NCBI RefSeq assembly: GCF_004310295.1
Contig: NZ_SISB01000002.1
Coordinates: 1-64,000 of the forward strand
DNA: 64,000 nucleotides
Direction: 5' to 3'
Origin: Pseudomonas sp. BGI-2
Lineage (GTDB): Bacteria; Pseudomonadota; Gammaproteobacteria; Pseudomonadales; Pseudomonadaceae
The notes beneath the pieces are model-generated. The model was not told the origin of the DNA. It saw only the letters and a list, made by a program, of their open reading frames with translations, and ran no database searches. Of this stretch, positions 17,019 through 25,436 are shown piece by piece; within the stretch, counting starts at the first letter, position 1, and every line of letters starts with the position of its first letter. The translations under genes were made by a program, and so were the position numbers.

Positions 17019-18080
17019 TTGCGCGTTCTGTTGATCAAGACTTCTTCGCTGGGTGACGTGATTCACGCATTGCCAGCGTTGACCGACGCGGCGCGGGCGA
17101 TTCCCGGCATCACGTTCGACTGGGTGGTGGAAGAAGGCTTCGCCGAAATCCCGACCTGGCACCCGGCCGTGGGCAAGGTGATTCCGGTGGCGATCCGTCG
17201 CTGGCGCAAAAACCTCTGGCAAACCATTAAAAGTGGCGAGTGGAAGCGCTTCAAGCAAAGCGTTCGCGCCACTCAATATGATCTGGTGATTGATGCCCAG
17301 GGCCTACTGAAAAGCGCCTGGTTGACGCGCTATGTCAAAGCGCCGGTCGCCGGACTCGACAAGGACTCGGCGCGCGAGCCAATCGCCTCGCGCTTTTATT
17401 CCCGTCGTCTGGCGGTGGGCCGTGGGCAACACGCGGTAGAGCGGGTCCGCCAATTGTTCGCCCTGGCGTTGGGCTACGACCTGCCCAAAGGCTTGGGCGA
17501 TTACGGCCTGAACGTCGAACGCCTGGTGGAATTGCCGCGCAAGAATCCGTACGTGCTGTTCCTGCACGGCACCACGTGGGACACCAAACACTGGCCGGAA
17601 GCCTACTGGCGCGAACTGGCCGAGCGCGTGGGCTATCTCGGCGTCGCCGTGAAGCTACCGTGGGGCAATCCAGTCGAAAAAGCCCGGGCCGAGCGCATTG
17701 CCGCCGGGTTCAGGCATGTCGAAGTGCTGCCCAAACTGAACCTGGCCGGTGTCGGCAAAGTGCTGGCCGGCGCTCAAGCCTGCGTGGCAGTCGACACGGG
17801 ACTCGGTCATCTGGCCGCCGCGCTCGACGTGCCGACCCTGTCGCTGTTCGGCCCGACCAACCCGGGCCTGACCGGCGCCTACGGCAAGGCACAGATTCAC
17901 ATCGCCAGCGACTTCCCCTGCGCGCCGTGCCTGCAAAAGAAATGCACCTATCAACCGACGGCCGAAGATGCCCGTCAGTTCGACCTGAAACGCGAGTGGC
18001 CCCTGTGCTTCACGCGTCTGAATCCCGAGCGTGTCGCGACCCGACTGAGCACGTTGTTACTGGCTGAGGAGCTGCGCTGA
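17019..18080 (+). CDS. waaC: LPS heptosyltransferase I
   Basis: Transfers the first L-glycero-D-manno-heptose to Kdo2-lipid A. The 353-residue GT9 protein begins (M)RVLLIKTSSLGDVIHALPA, a strong WaaC signature, from a TTG codon two bases after the waaF stop. DTGLGHLAAALDVPTLSLFG and GPTNPGLTG form the donor-binding region near 255-285. The stop overlaps the waaG start (TGATG), so translation is coupled. Confidence 0.96.
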   Translation: MRVLLIKTSSLGDVIHALPALTDAARAIPGITFDWVVEEGFAEIPTWHPAVGKVIPVAIRRWRKNLWQTIKSGEWKRFKQSVRATQYDLVIDAQGLLKSAWLTRYVKAPVAGLDKDSAREPIASRFYSRRLAVGRGQHAVERVRQLFALALGYDLPKGLGDYGLNVERLVELPRKNPYVLFLHGTTWDTKHWPEAYWRELAERVGYLGVAVKLPWGNPVEKARAERIAAGFRHVEVLPKLNLAGVGKVLAGAQACVAVDTGLGHLAAALDVPTLSLFGPTNPGLTGAYGKAQIHIASDFPCAPCLQKKCTYQPTAEDARQFDLKREWPLCFTRLNPERVATRLSTLLLAEELR

Positions 18081-19201
18081 TGCAATTGGCATTCGTCTTG
18101 TACAAGTACTTTCCGTTCGGGGGCTTGCAGCGCGACTTCATGCGCATCGCCCTGGAATGTCAGCAGCGCGGTCATCAGATTCGCGTCTACACGCTGATCT
18201 GGGAAGGCGATGTCCCGCCGGGTTTCGAAGTGCTGGTGGCGCCTGTCAAAGCGTTCTTCAATCATCGGCGTAACGAGAAGCTCAGCGAGTGGATGGAAGC
18301 GGACCTGGCCAAGCGTCCCGTGGACCGTCTGATCGGTTTCAACAAGATGCCGGGCCTGGACGTTTACTACGCCGCCGACGGCTGTTTCGAAGACAAGGCA
18401 CAGAACCTGCGCAATTCGCTGTACCGCCGCTGGGGCCGCTACCGGCACTTCGCCGAGTACGAGCGCGCGGTGTTCGCCAAGGATGCAAAGACCGAAGTGC
18501 TGATGATTTCCGAGGTCCAGCAGCCGCTGTTCATCAAGCATTACGACACGCCGCTGGAACGCTTCCATTTGCTGCCGCCGGGTATCTCACAGGATCGTCG
18601 CGCGCCGCCAAATGCCGCCGAGATTCGGGCCGATTTCCGTCGCGAGTTCAACCTCAAGGACGATGATCTGCTGCTGGTGCAGATCGGCTCCGGGTTCAAG
18701 ACCAAGGGCGTGGATCGCAGCCTCAAGGCGCTGGCCGCATTGCCCGCTGATCTGAAGAAACGCACCCGGCTGTTTGTAATTGGCCAGGATGACCCCAAAT
18801 TATTCCAGATGCAGAGCGCCACCTCGGGGCTCGGCGACAACGTGACGTTTCTCAAGGGGCGCAGCGATATCCCGCGTTTCCTGCTGGGTGCCGACCTGTT
18901 GATCCACCCGGCGTATAACGAAAACACCGGGACCGTGCTGCTCGAAGCATTGGTCGCCGGGTTGCCGGTATTGGTGAGCGCGGTCTGTGGTTACGCCCAT
19001 TACATCGCCGAGGCCGACGCTGGCCTGGTGTTGGACGAACCGTTCGATCAGGCTCAACTGACTCAGTACCTGACCGGCATGTTGAACGACGCTCAAGCAC
19101 GGGCGGCCTGGAGCCGCAACGGTCTGGCCTTCGCTGAGACGGCCGACCTCTACAGCATGCCGCAACACGCGGCCGATGTGATTCTGGCGGAGCACGCTTA
19201 A
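18080..19201 (+). CDS. waaG: LPS core glucosyltransferase I (WaaG family)
   Basis: GT4 glycosyltransferase that adds the first hexose of the outer core to heptose II; in P. aeruginosa the sugar added is thought to be galactosamine rather than glucose, so the donor here is uncertain. The 373 residues begin MQLAFVLYKYFPFGGLQRDF with the glycine-rich acceptor loop. The donor-binding C-terminal half holds YNENTGTVLLEALVAGLPVL, including the conserved E-x7-E arrangement. It overlaps waaC and waaP by a base or so. Confidence 0.95.
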   Translation: MQLAFVLYKYFPFGGLQRDFMRIALECQQRGHQIRVYTLIWEGDVPPGFEVLVAPVKAFFNHRRNEKLSEWMEADLAKRPVDRLIGFNKMPGLDVYYAADGCFEDKAQNLRNSLYRRWGRYRHFAEYERAVFAKDAKTEVLMISEVQQPLFIKHYDTPLERFHLLPPGISQDRRAPPNAAEIRADFRREFNLKDDDLLLVQIGSGFKTKGVDRSLKALAALPADLKKRTRLFVIGQDDPKLFQMQSATSGLGDNVTFLKGRSDIPRFLLGADLLIHPAYNENTGTVLLEALVAGLPVLVSAVCGYAHYIAEADAGLVLDEPFDQAQLTQYLTGMLNDAQARAAWSRNGLAFAETADLYSMPQHAADVILAEHA

Positions 19202-20007
19202 TGAAGTTGATGCTGGCTGAACCGTTCAAGAGCCTTTGGGCCGGGCGCGATGCGTTCACCGAAGTCGAAGGCTTGCAGGGCGAGGTTTACCGTGAACTGG
19301 AAGCGCGCCGGACGTTGCGCACTGAAGTGAACGGCAATGGTTTTTTCGTGAAGATCCACCGTGGCATCGGCTGGGGCGAGATCTTCAAGAACCTGCTGAC
19401 GGCCAAGCTGCCGGTACTCGGCGCGGGCCAGGAGTGGAAGGCCATTCAGCGCCTGAAAGAAGTCGGCGTGCCGACCATGACGGCGGTTGCCTACGGCGAG
19501 AAGGGCAGCAACCCGGCGGATCAGCATTCGTTCATCGTCACCGAAGAACTGGCGCCCACCGTCAGCCTCGAAGACTTCAGCATCGACTGGATCAAGAACC
19601 CGCCCGAGCCCAAACTCAAGCGCGCACTGATCGCCGAAGTCGCACGCATGACCGGCATGATGCACCGCGCCGGAGTCAACCATCGTGACTGCTACATCTG
19701 CCACTTCCTGCTGCACACCGATAAACCGGTGACTGCCGACGACTTCAAACTCTCGGTGATCGACCTGCACCGCGCCCAGACCCGTCCGACGATCACTCAA
19801 CGCTGGCGCAACAAGGATCTGGCGGCGCTGTACTTTTCGGCACTGGACATCGGCCTGACCAAACGCGACAAACTGCGATTCCTCAAAGGCTACTTCCAGC
19901 GGCCCTTGCGTCAGATTCTGGGCGAGGAAGCCGGATTGCTTGCCTGGCTCGAAGGCAAGGCCAACAAACTCTACGACCGTAAACAGCGATACGGGGATGC
20001 GCTCTGA
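19201..20007 (+). CDS. waaP: LPS core heptose(I) kinase WaaP
   Basis: Phosphorylates heptose I of the inner core. In P. aeruginosa this step is essential and creates the phosphates that bind divalent cations. The 268 residues have a eukaryotic-like kinase fold: an N-terminal lobe with NGFFVKIHRGIGWGEIFKN containing the ATP-binding Lys, then the catalytic loop VNHRDCYICHF (Asp near 163) and the metal-binding VIDLHRAQ. Start and stop overlap waaG and the next kinase gene (TAATG and TGATG types). Confidence 0.95.
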   Translation: MKLMLAEPFKSLWAGRDAFTEVEGLQGEVYRELEARRTLRTEVNGNGFFVKIHRGIGWGEIFKNLLTAKLPVLGAGQEWKAIQRLKEVGVPTMTAVAYGEKGSNPADQHSFIVTEELAPTVSLEDFSIDWIKNPPEPKLKRALIAEVARMTGMMHRAGVNHRDCYICHFLLHTDKPVTADDFKLSVIDLHRAQTRPTITQRWRNKDLAALYFSALDIGLTKRDKLRFLKGYFQRPLRQILGEEAGLLAWLEGKANKLYDRKQRYGDAL

Positions 20008-20741
20008 TGCCGGGTTGGAAACTGGAACCTGCTTACAGCGATCTGGCGGAAGATTTTGGCTGCCTGGAAGCGGTGTTCGCACTTCAGGGCGAGCGCCTGA
20101 CCCGCGACCCGTTGTCCGAGGTCATCCGCGTCAATCGCAACGGCGTCAATTACTACGTCAAGCGCTACAGCGGCGCCGGCAAAGGCCTGCGCCGTTATCT
20201 GGGCAAGCCTCGGGTCAAGGCCGAATGGCAGAACCTCAAGCGCTTCGCCAAGTGGGGTATTCCCACCGCTGAAGTGGTTGCCTGGGGCCTGGAGCGGCGC
20301 GGCGCCGCGTATGCCCGTGGCGCGATGATTACCCGCGAACTGCCGAACACAGAAGACTTGTCGGCCCTCGCGGACCGGCACGATCCGAAGCTGGCGGACC
20401 GCGCCTGGGTCGATACCGTCAGTCGTCAATTGGCCGGTTACACCCGGACCATGCACGACCACCGTTTCACCCATAACGATTTGAAGTGGCGCAACCTGCT
20501 GGTCGACGATGAGGCCAAGCTGTTCCTGATCGATTGCCCCAATGGCGATTTCTGGCGCGGCTTCTGGCTCAAGTACCGGATCACCAAGGACCTGGCGTGT
20601 CTCGACAAGGTGGCCAAATATCACCTGTCGGCCACCCAGCGCCTGCGCTTTTACCTGCAATACCGCCAGCGTGACCGGCTGAATGCCGACGACAAAAAAC
20701 GGATCCGGCACGTGGTGAGATTTTTCGAGGGACGCGAATGA
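20007..20741 (+). CDS. wapP: LPS core kinase, WapP-like
   Basis: Probable sugar kinase acting on core heptose. The 244-residue protein has NYYVKRYSGAGKGLRRYLG (ATP-binding Lys), an intact catalytic loop FTHNDLKWRNLL and the metal-binding LIDCPNG. It holds the position of PA5008, which I recall as wapP. It overlaps waaP by one base and the next gene by four (ATGA). The exact phosphorylation site cannot be told from sequence. Confidence 0.85.
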   Translation: MPGWKLEPAYSDLAEDFGCLEAVFALQGERLTRDPLSEVIRVNRNGVNYYVKRYSGAGKGLRRYLGKPRVKAEWQNLKRFAKWGIPTAEVVAWGLERRGAAYARGAMITRELPNTEDLSALADRHDPKLADRAWVDTVSRQLAGYTRTMHDHRFTHNDLKWRNLLVDDEAKLFLIDCPNGDFWRGFWLKYRITKDLACLDKVAKYHLSATQRLRFYLQYRQRDRLNADDKKRIRHVVRFFEGRE

Positions 20742-21490
20742 CTGATTTTCTGGCCGCTGAAGACCGTGCGCTGCTTGAGCGTCATGGCCTCGGCACGTTC
20801 GACGCACTCTGGGCCAAGCAGCTCGACGCGGTGGATGAACCCAACACCGTCGGTGGCGGCTGGAGCAGCGTGTTTCGGCTGGATCTGGAAGGTCATGGCT
20901 ACTACCTCAAGCGCCAGAGCAACTACCTGACGCGCACCTTCCATGCGCCGTTTGGGGAGCCGAGTTTTGCCCGCGAGTTTCGCAACATCAGTCGTTATCA
21001 GAAGCTGGGCATTCCGGCGCTGCAGGCGGCGTTTTTCGGTGAGCGCAAAGTAGACGGGGAAGTGCGGGCGGTTCTGCTGACGCGTGCGCTGGATGGTTGG
21101 GATGACCTGGATTCGCTGTTGCAGCGCTGGTCGGACCTCAGCGAAGCGCAACATTCGGCCGTCATGAAAGCCTGTGGTGAACTGGCGCGGCGCCTGCACG
21201 GCGTACACCAGCTTCACGGTTGTTTTTACCCTAAACACATTTTTCTGCAGGCCACGGGCGACGGTTATCAGGCGCAGTTGATCGACCTGGAAAAGACCCG
21301 GCCGTTGCTGTTCGGTCAGCGTGACCGGATCAAGGACCTGGAGCCGTTGCTGCGTCGCGCGCCGGAGTGGACTGAAGCGCAGTTGCGCGAGTTGCTGGCG
21401 GTGTACGTGGATCAGCCGCAGGACAGTTCGCTGGTGGACAGTTGGGTTTCGCGCCTGACCGCGCGGCGCAGTCACAAGGAGACGCGCTGA
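20738..21490 (+). CDS. wapQ: InaA-family kinase-like protein, WapQ-like
   Basis: A 250-residue protein of the LPS kinase/InaA family in the position of PA5007 (wapQ, from memory). The N-lobe Lys is visible in GYYLKRQSNYLTR and the metal-binding motif in LIDLEKTRP. The catalytic loop reads QLHGCFYPKHIFLQ, with Cys where active kinases have Asp, a form typical of InaA-like proteins. It may be a pseudokinase or use an altered mechanism. It overlaps both neighbours. Confidence 0.82.
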   Translation: MTDFLAAEDRALLERHGLGTFDALWAKQLDAVDEPNTVGGGWSSVFRLDLEGHGYYLKRQSNYLTRTFHAPFGEPSFAREFRNISRYQKLGIPALQAAFFGERKVDGEVRAVLLTRALDGWDDLDSLLQRWSDLSEAQHSAVMKACGELARRLHGVHQLHGCFYPKHIFLQATGDGYQAQLIDLEKTRPLLFGQRDRIKDLEPLLRRAPEWTEAQLRELLAVYVDQPQDSSLVDSWVSRLTARRSHKETR

Positions 21491-22941
21491 TGCGGTTGTC
21501 CGAACTGAAAAACGCCGGCCGCAGCCCGAGCCTGCCGATGAGCATTTCCCTGGCCGATGCCGCGGGTCCCGCCGAGTTGCAGCTGCTGAGTCTGCTGCGG
21601 GTTTTGCCGGGACAGCGTTACGTGGGTGCCGGCGTGTGGCGCGGCCGGCCGGTGCTGGCCAAGTTGTTGGTCGGCAGCAAGGCGGCGCGGCATTTCCAGC
21701 GTGAACTGGACGGCGTGCGTTTGCTCGCCGATCAGGGGCTGACCACGCCGCAGCTGCTGGTGGACGGCCTGAAAGAGGGCGAGGGTGGCTGGCTGTTGTT
21801 CGACTTCCTCGAAAGCGCCGAAAGCCTGGGGGATACCTGGAAAAAAGTCGAACACTTGCCGGTGTTGGCGGATATGCAAGGGGCCGTGCTGGCCGAGGCG
21901 TTGGGCGCCATTGGCCAAATGCATCGCAAGGGGCTCTGGCAGGAAGACCTGCATCTGGACAACCTGTTGCGTCAGCGAGGCCGGTTGTACCTGATCGATG
22001 GCGGCGGCGTCTGTGCTGAAACGCCGGGCCAGCCGCTGTCACGGCAGAAGGTCCTGGAAAACCTCGGCGTATTTTTTGCCCAGTTGCCCAAGTCGCTGGA
22101 ACCGTTCACCGAAGAATTGCTGGTGTATTACCTGTTGAGCAACGGCGAGCACGCATTGCCGATGGAAGCGTTGCAGAAGCAGATCGACAAGGTTCGCAGC
22201 TGGCGCTTGAAGGATTACCTGATCAAGGTCGGCCGCGAGTGTTCGTTGTTCAGCGTTCAGCGCGGGGCGTTCGGTTTGCGTGCGATTCGCCGTGAAGAAG
22301 AAGCGGCGATGGTGCCGGTGCTGGAACAGGCCGATGCCTTGCTCGACCAGGGCCATCTGTACAAGACCGGCGGTGCGGCGAGCGTAGGAAAAGTCGAGGT
22401 TAATGGTCGGACGCTGGTAATCAAACGCTACAACATCAAAGGCTTTGCACACTGGCTCAAACGCTTCTGGCGCCCGAGCCGTGCCTGGCACTCGTGGCGC
22501 GAAGGCAATCGCCTCGCCTTCCTCGGCATCGCCACGCCCAAACCGTTGGCGTTGCTGGAGAAGCGTTTTCTGTGGCTGCGCAGTCGGGCGTATCTGGTGA
22601 CCGAGTTTCTGCCGGGGCCGGACATCATCGAGCGCTTTGCGCCATACGTTGAACGGGGTGATGCGCCCGAGGCTGAACTGGTGGCGCTGGATCATTTGTT
22701 TGCCGAGCTGATTCGTGAGCGGATCAGTCATGGGGATTTCAAAGGCCACAACCTGTTCTGGCAGCAGGATCGCTGGGCGCTGATCGATCTGGATTCAATG
22801 TGTCAGCATGGCTCGACGAGCAGCTTTGCCCCGGCGTATGCGCGGGACCGGGCGCGATTCATGCGTAACTGGCCCGAAGAAAGCGCGCTCTACCAAGTCA
22901 TCGATCAGCGTCTTCCCCGCAAGATTGATAGCGCCTCCTGA
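21490..22941 (+). CDS. Tandem kinase-fold LPS core protein (PA5006-like)
   Basis: The 483-residue protein appears to be two kinase-fold units in one chain. The first has WRGRPVLAKLLVGSK and the loop WQEDLHLDNLL followed by YLIDGGGV. The second, from about 300, has LVIKRYNIKGFAHWLKRFW, the complete loop ISHGDFKGHNLFW and ALIDLDSMCQH. The second unit looks fully catalytic; the first lacks the loop His. The ATG at 21490 overlaps the previous stop (TGATG); the longer frame from 21442 is a read-through of the upstream gene. It ends the first tight run of the core cluster. Confidence 0.82.
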   Translation: MRLSELKNAGRSPSLPMSISLADAAGPAELQLLSLLRVLPGQRYVGAGVWRGRPVLAKLLVGSKAARHFQRELDGVRLLADQGLTTPQLLVDGLKEGEGGWLLFDFLESAESLGDTWKKVEHLPVLADMQGAVLAEALGAIGQMHRKGLWQEDLHLDNLLRQRGRLYLIDGGGVCAETPGQPLSRQKVLENLGVFFAQLPKSLEPFTEELLVYYLLSNGEHALPMEALQKQIDKVRSWRLKDYLIKVGRECSLFSVQRGAFGLRAIRREEEAAMVPVLEQADALLDQGHLYKTGGAASVGKVEVNGRTLVIKRYNIKGFAHWLKRFWRPSRAWHSWREGNRLAFLGIATPKPLALLEKRFLWLRSRAYLVTEFLPGPDIIERFAPYVERGDAPEAELVALDHLFAELIRERISHGDFKGHNLFWQQDRWALIDLDSMCQHGSTSSFAPAYARDRARFMRNWPEESALYQVIDQRLPRKIDSAS

Positions 22942-22978
22942 ATCGGGTCTTCGACCCTATCGTCGGAACGCCGCCCGG

Positions 22979-23041
22979 AGCAAGCCCGCTCCCACACTGG
23001 CTCTGTGTTCACAGCAGATCAAATGTGGGAGCGGGCTTGCT
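22979..23041. repeat. REP pair, GTGGGAGCGGGCTTGCT type
   Basis: AGCAAGCCCGCTCCCACA (22979-22996) and its inverse (23024-23041) sit just after the tandem-kinase gene and could protect or end that transcript. Nothing else was recognised up to 23178. Confidence 0.88.
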
Positions 23042-23178
23042 CGCGAAGGGGCCAGAACAGTCACCCGCGATTAAGGGGACAAGTTCTTGTGAATCGTCCT
23101 ACATGATCCACAGACCCCATGAACTGTGCCCTGAATAGCCACGATGCTAGTTTGCCTGACGTTCACGGAGGGCAAATT

Positions 23179-23514
23179 TTGACCATAAAAACGGCTGTTG
23201 CGATCGGTACCTTCTCACTGGCTTTATCGGGCTGCGGGACCGCGCTGACGGTGCTGCAAGATGACGAAGACGCCGCTCGCGGCCTGCGAAAGCAAAAAAC
23301 CTACTGCCAGTCAATTCCCCGCATTTACAGCGGTCTGGCCTACGACTTCTGCATCTTGAATGCCCCGCCTGATCCCACCGGCTTCCTCGTCCCCTTCGTA
23401 TTGCTGGACTTGACCCTGTCGGGTGTCATGGACACGGTTTCCTTGCCCTACACGATTTACCGCCAGGCTACAGACGGCAATCTCGGTATTTACTGGCGGG
23501 CAGGCCGCGGATAA
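23179..23514 (+). CDS. YceK/YidQ-family lipoprotein
   Basis: A 111-residue lipoprotein of the DUF1375 (YceK/YidQ) type; role unknown. The start is placed at a TTG (23179) preceded by GGAGGG at 6 bases. This gives MTIKTAVAIGTFSLALSGC, a short signal peptide ending in the lipobox LSGC; the ATG at 23119 would put 20 unrelated residues in front. The mature part has a hydrophobic stretch (PFVLLDLTLSGVMDTVSLPY) typical of the family. It lies between LPS core genes but has its own spacing. Confidence 0.78.
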   Translation: MTIKTAVAIGTFSLALSGCGTALTVLQDDEDAARGLRKQKTYCQSIPRIYSGLAYDFCILNAPPDPTGFLVPFVLLDLTLSGVMDTVSLPYTIYRQATDGNLGIYWRAGRG

Positions 23515-23579
23515 GCAGGACGCCACGCTTTCGTCCAAGAGGGGTAATAAGCGCTGGGTCATTCCCGCCATGTTTACGC

Positions 23580-23678
23580 TATAATCCCGCCCTTTAGCTG
23601 TCTCTCGCCCCTTGCGAGGGGCACATTAATTTTTGAGGCGCTTGTCGCCTGCATGCAGACTAAAGAGGCTAGACCCCT
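23580..23678 (+). promoter_or_regulatory. Promoter -10 box and hairpin leader of the carbamoyltransferase gene
   Basis: TATAAT at 23580-23585 is a perfect -10 box; the -35 at 17 bp (GGTCAT) is poor. The expected transcript has a leader of about 85 bases with two hairpins, GCCCC/GGGGC (23607-23622) followed by attaattttt, and GGCG/CGCC (23637-23649). The first resembles a weak intrinsic terminator, so attenuation is possible. Confidence 0.5.
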
Positions 23679-25436
23679 GTGGCATTGACGATTCTTGGCC
23701 TGTCCGGCGCCCTTAGCCATGATCCTTCAGCAGCTTTGTACATCGACGGCAAGCTGGTCGCGGCGGCTGAAGAAGAGCGCTTTGTGCGCGATAAACATGC
23801 AAAGAACCGCATGCCATACGAATCGGCGAAGTTCTGCCTCGAGCAGGCGGGCATCAAGCCGTCCGACGTTGACGTGGTTGCGATTCCCTTCGCCCCGATC
23901 AGCCTGTTCGGCAAGGCGCGCTGGCACTACGCCAAACGTTACTGGTACGCACCGGACCGCGCCCTCGACGCGATCCTGATGGGTAACCGTCGCTACAAGC
24001 GCTATCGCAACAAGATTGTCTGGTGCCTCGAGCAACTGGGCTTCGATCCGAAGAAAATCAAGATCGAGCCAGTCGAGCATCACTTGGCCCACGCCTCCAG
24101 CGCTTACCACTGCTCCGGTTTCAAAGAGAAAACCGCGATCCTCGGGATCGACGGCAAGGGTGAGTACGCCACGACCTTCTTCGGTTACGGCGAAAACGGC
24201 AAGATCCACAAGATCAAGGAATTCTTCGATCCGGACTCCCTCGGCGGCCTGTACGGCGCGATCACCGAGTTCCTCGGTTTCGAGATGCTCGACGGCGAGT
24301 TCAAGGTCATGGGCATGGCGCCTTACGGCGATGCCAGCAAATACGATTTCTCGCGCCTGGCCTCGTTCGAAAATGGCGAATTGGTGATCAACACCGACTA
24401 CGCCAACGTCATCGGCCTGCGTCGTTATAAAGAGAAGGGCAAGGGTTTCTACTTCTCGCCGAAGCTGATCGAGTGGCTGGGTCCCAAGCGCGAAGGCGAT
24501 ATCGCCGACGAGCCGTACATCCACTACGCCGCGAGCATGCAAGCGCTGTTCGAAAAGATCGCGCTGCAGATGATCGACTTCTACCTGGGCGACGTGCTCA
24601 AGGAAACCGGCAAGCTGGCCTACGCCGGCGGCTGTGCGTTGAACGTCAAGCTCAACCAGAAAATCATCGCTCGCGATGACGTCAAGGAACTGTTCGTCCA
24701 GCCTGCGTCTGGCGATGCCGGTACGGCGGTCGGCGCGGCGGCGTATGTGTCCCACGCTCGTGGCGTACCGGTCGAGAAGATGGAACACGTCTACCTCGGC
24801 CCGTCGTACAGCAACGAAGACGTTGTCGCAGCGTGCGCCCGTCACCCGAGCAAGCCGGTATGGCGCAAGCTTGAAAACATGCCGGAAAACATCGCCAAGA
24901 TCATGGTCGATGGCAATCCTGTAGCCTGGTTCCAGGGGCGTATGGAGTTCGGTCCGCGTGCCTTGGGCGGTCGTTCGATCATCGGTTGCCCGAGCGCTGT
25001 CGGCGTGGCTGACCGGATCAACCACCAGATCAAGTTCCGCGAGCGCTGGAGGCCTTTCTGCCCGTCGATGCTCGACACCGTGGCCCCGCAGATGATCAAG
25101 ATCGATCACCCTGCGCCGTTCATGACCTTCACCTTCGAAGTGGCTGAAGAGTGGAAAACCCGCGTGCCGGAAGTCGTCCACGAAGACGGCACCTCCCGGG
25201 CCCAGGTGCTCAAGCGCGAGTACAACCCGCGCTACTACGACATGATGAAGGCACTGGAAGTGCTGACCGGAAACGGCGTGTCGCTGAACACCTCGCTCAA
25301 CCGTCGTGGCGAACCCATGATCTGCTCGCCGACCGACGCGCTGAACATGTTCTTCGGTTCCGATCTACAGTATCTGATCATGGAAGACATCCTGGTGGTC
25401 AAAGAGGGCGCCAACGCTTATGACACGCTCGGCTGA
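23679..25436 (+). CDS. wapO: LPS core carbamoyltransferase (NodU/WapO type)
   Basis: Transfers a carbamoyl group from carbamoyl phosphate; the P. aeruginosa counterpart modifies heptose II of the core. The 585 residues show the NodU/CmcH fold: N-terminal HDPSAALYIDGKLVAAAEEE, the metal-site motif EHHLAHASSAY (about 130), and the C-terminal YrdC-like signature MEFGPRALGGRSI (about 425). The start is GTG at 23679, giving MALTILGLSGALSHDPS as in relatives. It overlaps the next gene by 17 bases. Confidence 0.9.
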   Translation: MALTILGLSGALSHDPSAALYIDGKLVAAAEEERFVRDKHAKNRMPYESAKFCLEQAGIKPSDVDVVAIPFAPISLFGKARWHYAKRYWYAPDRALDAILMGNRRYKRYRNKIVWCLEQLGFDPKKIKIEPVEHHLAHASSAYHCSGFKEKTAILGIDGKGEYATTFFGYGENGKIHKIKEFFDPDSLGGLYGAITEFLGFEMLDGEFKVMGMAPYGDASKYDFSRLASFENGELVINTDYANVIGLRRYKEKGKGFYFSPKLIEWLGPKREGDIADEPYIHYAASMQALFEKIALQMIDFYLGDVLKETGKLAYAGGCALNVKLNQKIIARDDVKELFVQPASGDAGTAVGAAAYVSHARGVPVEKMEHVYLGPSYSNEDVVAACARHPSKPVWRKLENMPENIAKIMVDGNPVAWFQGRMEFGPRALGGRSIIGCPSAVGVADRINHQIKFRERWRPFCPSMLDTVAPQMIKIDHPAPFMTFTFEVAEEWKTRVPEVVHEDGTSRAQVLKREYNPRYYDMMKALEVLTGNGVSLNTSLNRRGEPMICSPTDALNMFFGSDLQYLIMEDILVVKEGANAYDTLG

